NCBI RefSeq assembly: GCF_048268525.1 | Contig: NZ_JBLWVH010000019.1 | Location: 1 to 64,000 of the forward strand | Source of the DNA: Maricaulis sp048268525 | Lineage (GTDB): Bacteria; Pseudomonadota; Alphaproteobacteria; Caulobacterales; Maricaulaceae | Direction: 5' to 3' | Length of the DNA: 64,000 nucleotides | In this document: positions 33,206 to 42,270 of the stretch, piece by piece | Position numbering within the stretch: position 1 is the first letter of the stretch | Layout of the letters: each line of letters starts with the position of its first letter | Program-made: the position numbers and the translations under genes | Notes under the pieces: model-generated | Told to the model about the DNA's origin: nothing | The model's input: the letters and a program-made list of their open reading frames with translations, nothing else | Database searches by the model: none

Positions 33206-33976
33206 TCACCCCCGCTTCGGCCACCAAGGCACAAAGCCCGACGTCCTTGCCACATAGTCGGCATAGCCGGGGCGGCATTCGTGCAGGCCTTGCTCGAGAA
33301 TTTTGGCACCGGTCCAGCGGGTCAGGGTGAAGGTGAGGAAGAGCGGGCCGATGATCGTCCACCAGCCATCGCCATCGGCGACGGCGATCAGCCACAGCCC
33401 CCAGAACAGGACGGCATTGCCGAAATAGTTGGGATGGCGGGTATAGCGCCACAGACCGGTGTCCATGACCTGGCCCTTGGTGGCCGGGTCGGCCTTGAAG
33501 GCGGCGAGCTGGCGGTCGCCGATCACTTCAAAGGCAAGACCGATGACGAAGAGAGCGATACCGGCGATGGCAGCAGGCGCGGCAAAACTGGCCCCCTCCA
33601 TCACCGCATGCTGGATGGGCAGGGCCGTCACCCATAACAGCACGCCCTGCAGCAGGAAGACGGTGGCCAGCATGAAGATGGCTTCCTTGCCCGGCGGCGA
33701 GCGCTGCAGGAGTTTTTGATAGCGCTTGTCCGCGCCCTCCGCCTGCCAGCGGGTAAAGAGATGATGCCCCAGACGCAGGGCCCAGATTGCCACCAGGGCG
33801 ACATACCAGGTCGCCCCATCGGCTCCTGCAAACAGGAGAGAGGCCAGCGCCAGCACCAAAAACCCCAAGGGCCAGATCGCGTCGATATAGGACGGGTCCT
33901 TGCGCGGCACGCTGAAGGGCCAGGCGAACACCATCACGCCGAGGATGAGAGCGAGATTGAGAAGATAGGGGATCAT
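33206..33976 (-). CDS. DUF1295 membrane protein (steroid 5-alpha-reductase/ICMT-like)
   Basis: A 256-residue protein with about six hydrophobic helices. The signature is the DUF1295 C-terminal half: GDRQLAAFKADPATKGQVMDTGLWRYTRHPNYFGN, then WGLWLIAV and RWTGAKILEQGLHECRPGYADYVARTSGFVPW. RHPNYFGN and E-x-x-L are the SAM/NADPH-binding-like elements shared with ICMT and 5-alpha-reductases. Substrate unknown. It follows the symporter large subunit by 10 bp on the same strand and may be co-transcribed. Confidence 0.9.
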   Translation of the reverse strand: MIPYLLNLALILGVMVFAWPFSVPRKDPSYIDAIWPLGFLVLALASLLFAGADGATWYVALVAIWALRLGHHLFTRWQAEGADKRYQKLLQRSPPGKEAIFMLATVFLLQGVLLWVTALPIQHAVMEGASFAAPAAIAGIALFVIGLAFEVIGDRQLAAFKADPATKGQVMDTGLWRYTRHPNYFGNAVLFWGLWLIAVADGDGWWTIIGPLFLTFTLTRWTGAKILEQGLHECRPGYADYVARTSGFVPWWPKRG

Positions 33977-33986
33977 GCTGTCAAAC

Positions 33987-35687
33987 CTAGGGCGCGCGGA
34001 TGCGTTCGACCAGCTCGCGGACCTCGGCCGGCGGGGCGGGGGTCAGCAGCGAGACGGTCACCGAGACGACAAAACTGATCACCATGCCGATCGTGCCGAA
34101 ACCTTCCGGCGAGACACCGAGGAACCAGTGTTCGGCATCATTGGGGATCCAGCCGAAGATCTTGTAGGTAAGGATATAGGCGCCGGTGACGCCAAGCCCC
34201 GTCACCATGCCGGCGATCGCGCCCTCCTTGCTCATGCGCTGCCAGAAAATGCCGAGCAGGATGGCGGGGAAGAAACTGGCGGCTGCGAGCCCGAAGGCCA
34301 GCGCCACGACCGAGGCGACAAAGCCCGGCGGGTAGATGCCGGCGAGGATGGCGATCAGCACGGCCCCGGTCGCCGACAGCCGGGCGATCAGGAGTTCCTG
34401 GCGGTCACTCATCGATTTGAACAGGACCTTGCGACACAGATCGTGCGAGATCGAGGAGGAGATGACCAGTAACAGGCCGGCTGCCGTCGACAGGGCGGCG
34501 GCGATACCGCCGGCCACAACCAGGCCGATCACCCAGCCGGGCAGGTCGGCGATCTCCGGATTGGCCAGCACGAAGATGTCGCGATTGAGCGTGGTGACCT
34601 CGTTGACCTCCGGGTCGGCGCGGTACTGGATACGGCCATCGCCATTGCGGTCCTCGAAGGCCAGCAGCCCGGTGTTTTCCCAACGATGGAACCAGTCCGG
34701 CGTCTCACTTTCGCCCTCGACCAAGGCGGTGGTGCCGGCGTCGTAGACGCTCTCATTCACCGTCTCGATGAAGTTGGTCCGGGCAAAGACCGCCACGGCC
34801 GGAGCCGTCAGGTAAAGAATGCCGATGAAGAGAAGCGCCCAGCCCGCCGACTTGCGCGCATCGGCCGCCTTGGGAACGGTGAAGAAGCGCACGATGACAT
34901 GCGGCAGACCGGCGGTTCCCGCCATCAGGGCCAGGGTGATGGCGAATACGTCAAAGGTCGACTTCGATCCGTCGGTATAGGGCGCAAAACCGAGCTCGGT
35001 CAGCATGCCGTCCAACTTCACCAGGAGCGGCGTGCCGTCGGCGACATTGCCGACAAGGCCGAACTGGGGCACGGGCGAACCGGTCAGCTGCAGCGAGATG
35101 AAGATTGCCGGCGTCATGAAGGCGAAGATCATCACGCAATACTGGGCGACCTGGGTGTAGGTGATGCCCTTCATTCCGCCGAGCGTGGCGTACATCAGAA
35201 CGACCAGCCCGCCGATAATTACGCCGGCCTCGATCGGGATTTCCAAAAAGCGCGAAAACGCGATGCCGACGCCCTGCATCTGTCCGGCGATATAGGTGAA
35301 GGAGACAAAAATCGCACAGATCACCGCGACCACGCGGGCCGTGTCGGAATAGTATCGGTCACCGATGAAGTCCGGCACGGTGAACTTGCCGAAACGCCTG
35401 AGATAGGGCGCGAGCAGGAGGGCCAGCAGCACATAGCCGCCGGTCCAGCCCATCAGGAAGACCGAGCCGTCATAGCCGGAGAAGGCGATCAGGCCGGCCA
35501 TCGACAGGAAGGAGGCGGCGCTCATCCAGTCGGCGGCGGTGGCCATCCCGTTGAAGACCGGCGGGACGTGGTGTCCGGCGACGTAGAACTCATCGGTCGA
35601 GCCGACGCGGGAGGCGATCGCGATCCCGATATAAAGCGCGAAGGATGTGATGACGAAGAAACCGGTCCAGAACAGGGTCACGCTCAT
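33987..35687 (-). CDS. Sodium:solute symporter, large subunit (VC_2705/ActP-like)
   Basis: A 566-residue SSS transporter with the usual ~13 helices. FNGMATAADWMSAASFLSMAGLIAFSGYDG, the GDRYYSDTARVVAVICAIFVSFTYIAGQMQGVG region and GMKGITYTQVAQY are the conserved sodium-site areas. A long loop (GTTALVEGESETPDWFHRWENTGLLAFEDRNGDG) between helices is characteristic of the two-subunit acetate-type group. The ATG overlaps the small-subunit stop by 4 bp. Acetate or other short carboxylates are likely substrates (family inference). Confidence 0.92.
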   Translation of the reverse strand: MSVTLFWTGFFVITSFALYIGIAIASRVGSTDEFYVAGHHVPPVFNGMATAADWMSAASFLSMAGLIAFSGYDGSVFLMGWTGGYVLLALLLAPYLRRFGKFTVPDFIGDRYYSDTARVVAVICAIFVSFTYIAGQMQGVGIAFSRFLEIPIEAGVIIGGLVVLMYATLGGMKGITYTQVAQYCVMIFAFMTPAIFISLQLTGSPVPQFGLVGNVADGTPLLVKLDGMLTELGFAPYTDGSKSTFDVFAITLALMAGTAGLPHVIVRFFTVPKAADARKSAGWALLFIGILYLTAPAVAVFARTNFIETVNESVYDAGTTALVEGESETPDWFHRWENTGLLAFEDRNGDGRIQYRADPEVNEVTTLNRDIFVLANPEIADLPGWVIGLVVAGGIAAALSTAAGLLLVISSSISHDLCRKVLFKSMSDRQELLIARLSATGAVLIAILAGIYPPGFVASVVALAFGLAAASFFPAILLGIFWQRMSKEGAIAGMVTGLGVTGAYILTYKIFGWIPNDAEHWFLGVSPEGFGTIGMVISFVVSVTVSLLTPAPPAEVRELVERIRAP

Positions 35688-36013
35688 GACGCGTCCTCCT
35701 GGGAGACGTCATCCGCGACGGCTATATCCTGAGCCGGCATGTCGTCACTGCCGAGCCGGTCGGCGAAACGTGCTTCCAACCGGTTCATGGCCCAGGCATA
35801 ATAGAAGATCAGCGCGATGAAGGTGAGGATGGAGCCTTGCTGGGCGAACCAGAAACCCAGCGGTGCGCCACCCAGCGAGACCTGGTCCAGCCAGGGACGC
35901 AAGAGGATGCCGAAGCCGAAGGATACGGTAAACCAGATCGCCAGCAATATGCCCATAAGGCCAAGATTGGCACGCCAATAGGCCTTGCGCGCGGATGACT
36001 TGTCTTGCGCCAT
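35684..36013 (-). CDS. DUF4212 protein, symporter small subunit
   Basis: A 109-residue protein with two membrane helices (NLGLMGILLAIWFTVSFGFGILL and GFWFAQQGSILTFIALIFYYAWAMNRLE). This is the standard small partner (DUF4212) encoded directly before VC_2705-type sodium:solute symporters. Its C-terminal tail is acidic. It starts the minus-strand operon and diverges from the BlaI-like gene by 125 bp. Confidence 0.92.
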   Translation of the reverse strand: MAQDKSSARKAYWRANLGLMGILLAIWFTVSFGFGILLRPWLDQVSLGGAPLGFWFAQQGSILTFIALIFYYAWAMNRLEARFADRLGSDDMPAQDIAVADDVSQEDAS

Positions 36014-36138
36014 GTGCTCCCCCAGACTGATCGCATGACTTTGGTGGCGATCTTCGGCGCGAGCTTTGCAAACAAATCCTTAACACACCAGACCTGTCAC
36101 AATTCAGGCCAGGACGAATCTGTGGGAGGATGACGACA

Positions 36139-36504
36139 ATGAGCCAGCAAGACCGCCTCACCGACGACGAGAATGCCACGATGCGCATCCTTTGGGATCG
36201 CGGCGGCGCGTCTGTCAGCGAGCTTGCCGTGGCCACACGTCAGCCGGCGGACACCACGCTCGCTGTGCTCCGTGGCCTGCGCCGCAAGGGCGCAGTCGAG
36301 CGCCAGCAGGACGGCCGCTCCATTGTCTATCGTCCACGCCTGAATAGCGAAACCGCCCGCACCCACGCGCTGGGCCGACTCTTGTGTGGCGACCCGCCGG
36401 CCTCGGACAGCGGGCTCGGTGTCGTGGTCTTGCGCGAGAGCGACGTGGACCCGCAGGACTGGGCCGACCTGCAAAAAGAGATCGCACAGCGCCGCAAGGC
36501 CTGA
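36139..36504 (+). CDS. BlaI/MecI-family transcriptional regulator
   Basis: A 121-residue winged-helix protein: LTDDENATMRILWDRGGASVSELAV, DTTLAVLRGLRRKGAVERQQDGRSIVYRP, then a short dimerisation tail. GGGAGG at 36124-36129 touches an upstream ATG (36130) but is nine bases from the one at 36139, which is therefore preferred. No BlaR/MecR-type sensor protease lies beside it. It diverges from the symporter operon and is the natural candidate to control it, though no operator could be picked out. Confidence 0.85.
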   Translation: MSQQDRLTDDENATMRILWDRGGASVSELAVATRQPADTTLAVLRGLRRKGAVERQQDGRSIVYRPRLNSETARTHALGRLLCGDPPASDSGLGVVVLRESDVDPQDWADLQKEIAQRRKA

Positions 36505-36521
36505 ATCCCCAAGTCAGAAAT

Positions 36522-37472
36522 CTAGTCTTCCGCCAGGAACTCCCGCAGGTCGGCCAGCGTCGATGCCGGCGCCTCCTCGTGCACCACATGTCCCAGACCG
36601 GGATAGGTGATCAGCCGGGCGTCAGGGATCGCCGCGGCGAATTGCGGCCCGTGTGCCGGCGGGATGATGACATCGGCCTCGCCCCACATGATCAGTGTCG
36701 GCGCTTGGACCTGCGCGAGATCGGCGCTTGGTTCGGGCAAAGTGAACACCCGCAACCGCTCGACCATGGCCTGGGCCACGCCCTCTCCACGCATCAGCTC
36801 AAGCACCCGTTCAGCGGTACCTTCCGGCATCGCGGCCGGATCGCCATAGAGTGCACCGGTTGCGGCCGTGATGATCGGTTGCGGCGCCTGGGTCAGATAG
36901 AACTGAACGCCCATAGGGACCGGGACCGGGTTTTCCGTCACGCCATTGATCGAGAAACCGCCCGGAGAGAGCAAGACCAGTCGCTCGACCTTGTCCGGGT
37001 TCGCGGCAGCCTGACGCCAGGCGACCAGGCCACCCAGGGAATTGCCGACCAAGGTCGCCTGTTCGATCTCAAGGGCCCCCATCAGCCCATCCAGGAAATC
37101 GACGGTCTCCGGCACCGAATAACGGGCCTGCGGGTCAGGACCGGTGAGACCGTGACCGGGGAGGTCCATACGGACGACGCGATAGTTGGCTGACAGCGCG
37201 TCCGCCCAAACGTCCCAGCTCTCCAGCGAATGGGAAAACCCGTGCACCATGACCAGGACCGGCGCGTCATCAGCGCCCTCGATCCGGACGCGAGTGCGGA
37301 CACCGTCAACATCGACCAACCGGTCGGCATCGGTCCACCAGCGCGAGTCCACCGTGCCGGCCAACACGCCTTCCGGGGGCGTTTCGGAGCCGGTCGCGGG
37401 CCGATTGAGGAAATAGACAACGATCCCGGCCAGAAGCGCGAGACCGAGGAAAACGGCAATCAGAAAGCGCAT
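36522..37472 (-). CDS. Membrane-anchored alpha/beta hydrolase
   Basis: A 316-residue protein starting MRFLIAVFLGLALLAGIVVYFL, a signal-anchor; a longer in-frame start at 37529 puts charged residues ahead of it and is rejected. The hydrolase fold shows the oxyanion strand LVMVHGFSHS, the nucleophile elbow GNSLGG, the acid WGEADVIIP and the catalytic His in GLGHVVHEE. Substrate unknown; esterase or lipase-like. It converges with the BlaI-like gene, 17 bp apart. Confidence 0.88.
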   Translation of the reverse strand: MRFLIAVFLGLALLAGIVVYFLNRPATGSETPPEGVLAGTVDSRWWTDADRLVDVDGVRTRVRIEGADDAPVLVMVHGFSHSLESWDVWADALSANYRVVRMDLPGHGLTGPDPQARYSVPETVDFLDGLMGALEIEQATLVGNSLGGLVAWRQAAANPDKVERLVLLSPGGFSINGVTENPVPVPMGVQFYLTQAPQPIITAATGALYGDPAAMPEGTAERVLELMRGEGVAQAMVERLRVFTLPEPSADLAQVQAPTLIMWGEADVIIPPAHGPQFAAAIPDARLITYPGLGHVVHEEAPASTLADLREFLAED

Positions 37473-37544
37473 GACAAACCCCTGAGCATGAAAATGAGCG
37501 CGGCGACACCCGTCAGGGCGCCGCCGCAAGCATAGTCCGGATGT

Positions 37545-37571
37545 GACGGGCGGGGGAGGTGCCCGCCCGTC
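37545..37571 (-). terminator. Hairpin after the TonB-receptor gene
   Basis: A perfect 10-bp stem (GACGGGCGGG at 37545-37554 with CCCGCCCGTC at 37562-37571) lies 12 bp beyond the receptor stop codon. No T-run follows, so strength is uncertain. Confidence 0.55.
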
Positions 37572-37582
37572 GCAAGCGGCGC

Positions 37583-39880
37583 CTAGTAGCGCCAGGCGAT
37601 CGTCGCGGTCACGGTACGCGGCGGGCCGTAGTAACCGACCAGCGTGCCTTCCAGACCCAGTTCCGGGGCCAGGGTGGTGTTGTTGACGAAGTCATAGCCG
37701 GAGACCCGATACTCTTCGTCGGTCAGGTTGCGACCGTGCAGGCCGAACTGCCAGTGGCCATCTTCGCCTTCCCAGACCATCGACGCGTTCCACAGGGTGT
37801 AGGCACCCTGGTCAAGCAGCGGGAAGGGGAATTCGAATTGGCTGGAGTCACCCCGGTGGCTGATCGTATTGATCACCGACAGGTCACCGCCGTGCAGCGG
37901 CGTGACGTAGGTCAGCGTCGCTGAAGCCGTGGTGTCGGGCGTATTCTGGATCACGACCTGGTCCGAGACATCAACGCCGAAAGCATTGATGAACTGGTCG
38001 TATTCGCCGTCCAGCAGGCCGATGGCCCAACCGAGGGTCATGATGTCGCCTTGGGCAAACACGTCCTGACCGAGATCCAGCGAGCCTTCATATTCGATAC
38101 CGCGAATGGTAGCGGCGCCAGCATTGGTGGTCACGCCGGTGAAGGTGTCGTTGACACCGTCATTGTCAGTGTCGATGCCGACCGAGCCGGGAACCTGGAT
38201 GTCGGTATAGTCCATATTGAAGACGGCCAGGCTGTGGCGATATCCATTGCCCTGATATTTCCAGCCGATCTCGATGCTGTCGACCGTTTCCGGATCAAAG
38301 CTCATGAACTGGTAGATTTCATCAGCTTCGACGGTGCCGTTCTGGTCGAAGTCCGGGGCGCCGGTGGTCTGGGCGCGCGGGTCGAAACCACCACCCTTGA
38401 AGCCCTGGGAATAGGTCAGGTAGAAATTGTTGGCGGCGTTCGGCTGCCAGGCAAGCGAAGCCGTCGGCGAGAAATCATCCCAGGAATTGGTACCGGTGAA
38501 ATCCGACGTCGTGGCGATCGAGAAGCCCGAGCCGCCGAAGAAATCCGAGAAGCCACCCAGATAGGTGCGGCGCAGCACGGTGGAAGTGCGCTCATCCTCG
38601 GTATAGCGACCGCCAAGGGTCAGCGAGAACTCGTCGGTCAGATCATAGGTGAAGTTGGCAAAGACCGACCAGGTCTTGGTGTCGACTTCGCCGAAGGTCT
38701 GGGCGTTGAGGCCGGCCAGGACATTGTCCAGCAGCACGTCAAAGACGGTCAGGGCACTGGCGTCGAGATAGTAATAACCGACCAGGCCGTTCAGGCGCTC
38801 ACCGGAGTAGAGCAGCTGGAATTCTTCGGAGAACTGCTCGTTCTCGTAGATGGCCGGAACATCGAGGTCGCCGGACGGCAGGTTGTCAAAGTCAATCGGC
38901 GTGACCGAGGTATCATTACGGTCGGCGAGAATGTTGCGGACGGTCCAGTTGTCGTTGACCTCCCATTCCATCGTCAGGGCAAGGCCGTCACCTTCAACAT
39001 CCTGGTCGACGACATTCAGGCCGGCGCGGGTGTCGTGGACATCGTCCAGCACCGGAGCACCGGACAGGGCCCCCGGGGTCAGGCGGTGACCGCCGCGCGC
39101 GTTCGACGTATCGGCGACACTGTCATAGGCGAGGCGCACGAAGAAGGTGTCGGTCGGCTCCCATTCAGCGGAGACGCGGTAGCCGAAGACGTTCTTGTCG
39201 TAATTGTCTTCGCCCGTGGTCAGGTTCTCGCCATAGCCGTCGCGGGTGAAACGGCCGAGCGTGCCGCCAACGCGGAAGGTATCGGACAGCGGCGCTGTAC
39301 CGGACAGGACAGTATCGAACTGGCCATAGCTGCCAACGCCGACCCGGGCAGACAGGGTCGGCTCGTCGGCATCGATGCGACGGGTGACGTATTTGACCGC
39401 ACCACCAATGGTGTTGCGACCATAGAGCGTGCCTTGCGGGCCGCGCAGGACTTCGATCCGGTCGACGTCATAGATGTCGAGCACCGCACCTTGCGGGCGA
39501 TTGAGATAGACGTCGTCGACATAGATGCCGACACCGGCTTCGAAACCGGCAACCGGGTCCTGCTGGCCAACGCCGCGGATGAAGGCCGACAGGGTTGAAT
39601 TGGTGCCGCGAGACACTTCCAGCGTGATGTTCGGCGTGGTGTCGGCGATGGCGACAATGTCCAGCGCGCCCATGCGCTCGAGGTCTTCACCGCTCATGGC
39701 CGTGACCGACAGCGGCACGTCCTGCAGCGTTTCCTCGCGGCGGCGGGCGGTGACGGTGATAACGTCACGGCCTTCCGACGCGCCATTGTCCTGGGCGACG
39801 GCGGGAGCCGCGACCAGGGCTGAAGCGGCAACCGTGCTCAGCAATAGCGCGGTGCCGGTCAGGGTCTTGAGTTTTTTCAT
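37583..39880 (-). CDS. TonB-dependent receptor
   Basis: A 765-residue outer-membrane transporter. A signal peptide (ends PAVAQ, about residue 30) precedes the TonB-box-like DVITVTARRREETLQDVP and the plug (GVGIYVDDVYLNRPQGAVLDIYDVDRIEVLRGPQGTLYGRNTIGGAVKYVTR). A 22-strand barrel ends in TVTATIAWRY, with the terminal aromatic needed for assembly. Members of this 'iron complex outermembrane recepter'-type family in Caulobacterales carry many organic substrates; the ligand cannot be read here. The hydrolase gene overlaps its start by 4 bp. Confidence 0.95.
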   Translation of the reverse strand: MKKLKTLTGTALLLSTVAASALVAAPAVAQDNGASEGRDVITVTARRREETLQDVPLSVTAMSGEDLERMGALDIVAIADTTPNITLEVSRGTNSTLSAFIRGVGQQDPVAGFEAGVGIYVDDVYLNRPQGAVLDIYDVDRIEVLRGPQGTLYGRNTIGGAVKYVTRRIDADEPTLSARVGVGSYGQFDTVLSGTAPLSDTFRVGGTLGRFTRDGYGENLTTGEDNYDKNVFGYRVSAEWEPTDTFFVRLAYDSVADTSNARGGHRLTPGALSGAPVLDDVHDTRAGLNVVDQDVEGDGLALTMEWEVNDNWTVRNILADRNDTSVTPIDFDNLPSGDLDVPAIYENEQFSEEFQLLYSGERLNGLVGYYYLDASALTVFDVLLDNVLAGLNAQTFGEVDTKTWSVFANFTYDLTDEFSLTLGGRYTEDERTSTVLRRTYLGGFSDFFGGSGFSIATTSDFTGTNSWDDFSPTASLAWQPNAANNFYLTYSQGFKGGGFDPRAQTTGAPDFDQNGTVEADEIYQFMSFDPETVDSIEIGWKYQGNGYRHSLAVFNMDYTDIQVPGSVGIDTDNDGVNDTFTGVTTNAGAATIRGIEYEGSLDLGQDVFAQGDIMTLGWAIGLLDGEYDQFINAFGVDVSDQVVIQNTPDTTASATLTYVTPLHGGDLSVINTISHRGDSSQFEFPFPLLDQGAYTLWNASMVWEGEDGHWQFGLHGRNLTDEEYRVSGYDFVNNTTLAPELGLEGTLVGYYGPPRTVTATIAWRY

Positions 39881-40743
39881 GAGATACTCCCCTCAGAGGT
39901 TACATGGGTTGTCGCCGTCGCCAGGGCCTGGCGGGCGAAGTTTCTGACCACATCAACAAACTCTTCCGGCTGTTCGAGATGTGGCGCATGCCCGGAGTGG
40001 GCGAACCCGTGCGCCGTGGCAGCGGGCAGGGTTTCGACGAGGTAGCGGCTCGTCTCCGGGCCGTAGGCATCGCTGCGTTCGCCAAAAGCGATCAGCGCCG
40101 GGATGGCCATTCCCGGAAGTTCCGTACGCAGGTCCTGCTGCGCCATCGACGACCAGAGGTCGGCCATGGCATCGGCATCGCGTGCACGAAGAAGATTGAG
40201 GGCGTCGGCCACGATCTGTGGCTCACGCGCTGCCCGGTCACGGGCGAACATTCGCGGTGCAAAAGCCGCGGCATAAGCGGGCCAGTCGGCCTGCATGGCG
40301 TCGGTCGCACGCTTGGACGCGTCGGCATCCATGCCGCTCGACATGCCCAGCGACCAGCTGTCGTCATTGAGGATGCGCGGGCTCATGTCCTCAATCACCA
40401 TACCGGCGAGCCGGTCGTGACCATGCCGCTGGATCATCGACCACAGGACGGTTGCGCCCATTGACCAGCCCAGCACCACGATCCGTGTCAGATCTTCGTG
40501 TTTCAGCAGCTCCGCGAGATCGTCCGCCAGATCACCAATAGTGGTCGGAGCGGCGCCGGTCGGCGTATCGCCATGCCCACGGAGATCCGGAACCAAAACA
40601 CGGAAATCGCTCGAAAGTGCCGCTGCGATCTTGCCGAAAAAGTCGCTGGATGCGGCCCACCCGTGAACCAGCAGCAAGACCGGCCCACATCCGGAATCCC
40701 GATAGGACATCACCGTGCCGTCGCGCAGCGTCAGGTGTCGCAC
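39877..40743 (-). CDS. Alpha/beta hydrolase coupled to the TonB receptor
   Basis: A 288-residue soluble hydrolase. The GTG at 40743 starts VRHLTLRDGTVMSYRDSG directly at the fold and has an AGGGTGGG site. A frame open to 40851 would leave 19 bp to the divergent TetR gene. Motifs: LLLVHGWAASSDF, DLRGHGDT, the nucleophile elbow GWSMGA, acid GERSDAYGP, and His in HSGHAPHLEQPEEF. Its stop codon overlaps the receptor's start as ATGA, so the enzyme likely acts on what the receptor imports. Confidence 0.85.
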   Translation of the reverse strand: MRHLTLRDGTVMSYRDSGCGPVLLLVHGWAASSDFFGKIAAALSSDFRVLVPDLRGHGDTPTGAAPTTIGDLADDLAELLKHEDLTRIVVLGWSMGATVLWSMIQRHGHDRLAGMVIEDMSPRILNDDSWSLGMSSGMDADASKRATDAMQADWPAYAAAFAPRMFARDRAAREPQIVADALNLLRARDADAMADLWSSMAQQDLRTELPGMAIPALIAFGERSDAYGPETSRYLVETLPAATAHGFAHSGHAPHLEQPEEFVDVVRNFARQALATATTHVTSEGSIS

Positions 40744-40870
40744 GTTGTGCCCACCCTGGTCCGTACTGTGCGGCTGTGCATCGGCCACGATCTGATCTCC
40801 CCTCGGCCGTCCAATTTCTGTCGGATCGTGCCATATTGATTTACCGTCCATTTTGTGAAAACTGAATCAT

Positions 40871-41479
40871 ATGTCAACTTCAGAATCCAATACGGTCGAC
40901 AAACGACCCAAAACCGCCCGTGGTCTGAGGACCCAGAGCAAGCTGCTGGAAGCCGCGGAAGGCGCTTTCGGGGAGAATGGTTTCCATGCCACTTCGATCG
41001 GCGACATCACGCGTCGAGCCTCGGTGGCGCTGGGAACCTTCTACGTCTATTTCGACTCCAAGGACGAGATTTTCCGCGCCCTCGTCGCCCATATGGGCGA
41101 GATGACCCGGGGCTGGATCGCCGAGCGGGTCAAAGACGCGCCGGACCGGCTGGAAACCGAGCATCGCGGCCTGGTCGCCTATATCGAATTCGCCCGCGCC
41201 CACCCGAATCTCTACCGGATCATCGAAGAATCCCAATTCGTCGCGCCAGACGCCTACAAGGCCCACTACGACGTTTTCATGGAGCGCTATCAGCGCAATC
41301 TGGAAGACGCCGCAGCGCGCGGCGAGATCGCGGCGGGCGATCAGGGAACCCGTGCCTGGGCCCTGATCGGCATGAGCGTGTTCATGGGGCTGCGCTTCGG
41401 CATCTGGGAGCGCGACCGCGATCCGGAAGACGTCGCCCGCGTGGTGTCCGACCTGATCGCCCATGGCCTGAAATCATGA
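40871..41479 (+). CDS. TetR family regulator of the acyl-CoA operon
   Basis: A 202-residue repressor. The N-terminal HTH is clear: RTQSKLLEAAEGAFGENGFHATSIGDITRRASVALGTFYVYFDSKDEIFRALV. The ligand-binding part is all-helical. No clear ribosome site precedes the ATG, so it may be leaderless or start slightly later. It overlaps the crotonase gene by 4 bp and diverges from the hydrolase/receptor pair, so it probably controls both directions. FadR/BkdR-like roles in acyl-CoA sensing are an inference from the genes it leads. Confidence 0.9.
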   Translation: MSTSESNTVDKRPKTARGLRTQSKLLEAAEGAFGENGFHATSIGDITRRASVALGTFYVYFDSKDEIFRALVAHMGEMTRGWIAERVKDAPDRLETEHRGLVAYIEFARAHPNLYRIIEESQFVAPDAYKAHYDVFMERYQRNLEDAAARGEIAAGDQGTRAWALIGMSVFMGLRFGIWERDRDPEDVARVVSDLIAHGLKS

Positions 41480-42270
41480 CTGCGGGCGCGCCGCCTTCGC
41501 CGGTCCATGTCAGCCGCGACGGTGATGTCGCGCGCATCACGCTGACCCGCCCCGGCCATGGCAATGCACTGGAACCGGCCTTGTTGCACGCCCTGTGCGA
41601 GGCGATCGCTGACTGCCGGACAGCGCGGGCCGTCGTCCTGACCGGTGCCGGTCGCGCCTTCTCTTCGGGTGGGGACATCCGCGAATTTCATGCCCGCGCC
41701 GGTGATGTCGCGACACTGGAAGCCTTCGGCGACACGGTCGTCTCGATATTAAACCGCGCCATCCTCGCGTTGCGCGAACTGCCCTGCCCGACCATTGCCG
41801 CGGTCAACGGTCCGCTGACCGGTGGCGCGATCGGCCTGATGCTTGCCTGCGACATCGCCCTGATGAGCCGCGACGCCTTCATCCAGCCCTACTACGCGAA
41901 GATGGGCTTTGCGCCCGATGGTGGCTGGACAGCCCTCCTGCCCGGCCGGATCGGTGCGGGACACGCAGCCAGCTGGCTGGCGCTCGACACCCGTGTCGAC
42001 GCCGACACCGCACTGACGATGGGCGTCGTTGACCGCATCTGTGACGGCCACGAATTCAGTGACCAACTCGCTGCGCTGATCGACGAATTGTCCGCCCATG
42101 ACCCGCACACCGCCCTGACCAGTCGCCAGCTTCTGGATGCCGCCGACGCGTCCCCACCCCTGGCCGAACGGCTTGCGCGCGAGCTGGACAGCTTCAAGCG
42201 CATGCTGGTCCGGCCGGAAACCCGTCAGCGGATGGCTGCCTTTCTGGCGCCACGGGAGGTCGCCGGATGA
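41476..42270 (+). CDS. Enoyl-CoA hydratase/isomerase (crotonase fold)
   Basis: A 264-residue crotonase. The oxyanion segment AGRAFSSGGDIREFHA and the second loop NGPLTGGAIGLMLACDIALMSRDAFIQPYYAKMGFAPDGGWTALLP mark the family. An Asp/Gly pair (PDGG) stands where hydratases have the second catalytic Glu, so isomerase or another acyl-CoA chemistry is possible. Start and stop overlap the neighbours by 4 bp on each side (ATGA). Confidence 0.9.
   Translation: MTAGAPPSPVHVSRDGDVARITLTRPGHGNALEPALLHALCEAIADCRTARAVVLTGAGRAFSSGGDIREFHARAGDVATLEAFGDTVVSILNRAILALRELPCPTIAAVNGPLTGGAIGLMLACDIALMSRDAFIQPYYAKMGFAPDGGWTALLPGRIGAGHAASWLALDTRVDADTALTMGVVDRICDGHEFSDQLAALIDELSAHDPHTALTSRQLLDAADASPPLAERLARELDSFKRMLVRPETRQRMAAFLAPREVAG

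Noticed and set aside
40855..41475. An upstream extension of the crotonase frame through the TetR gene
   Set aside because: The TetR frame has a clear HTH; the other frame is Arg/Gly/Pro-rich noise. The crotonase starts at 41476.
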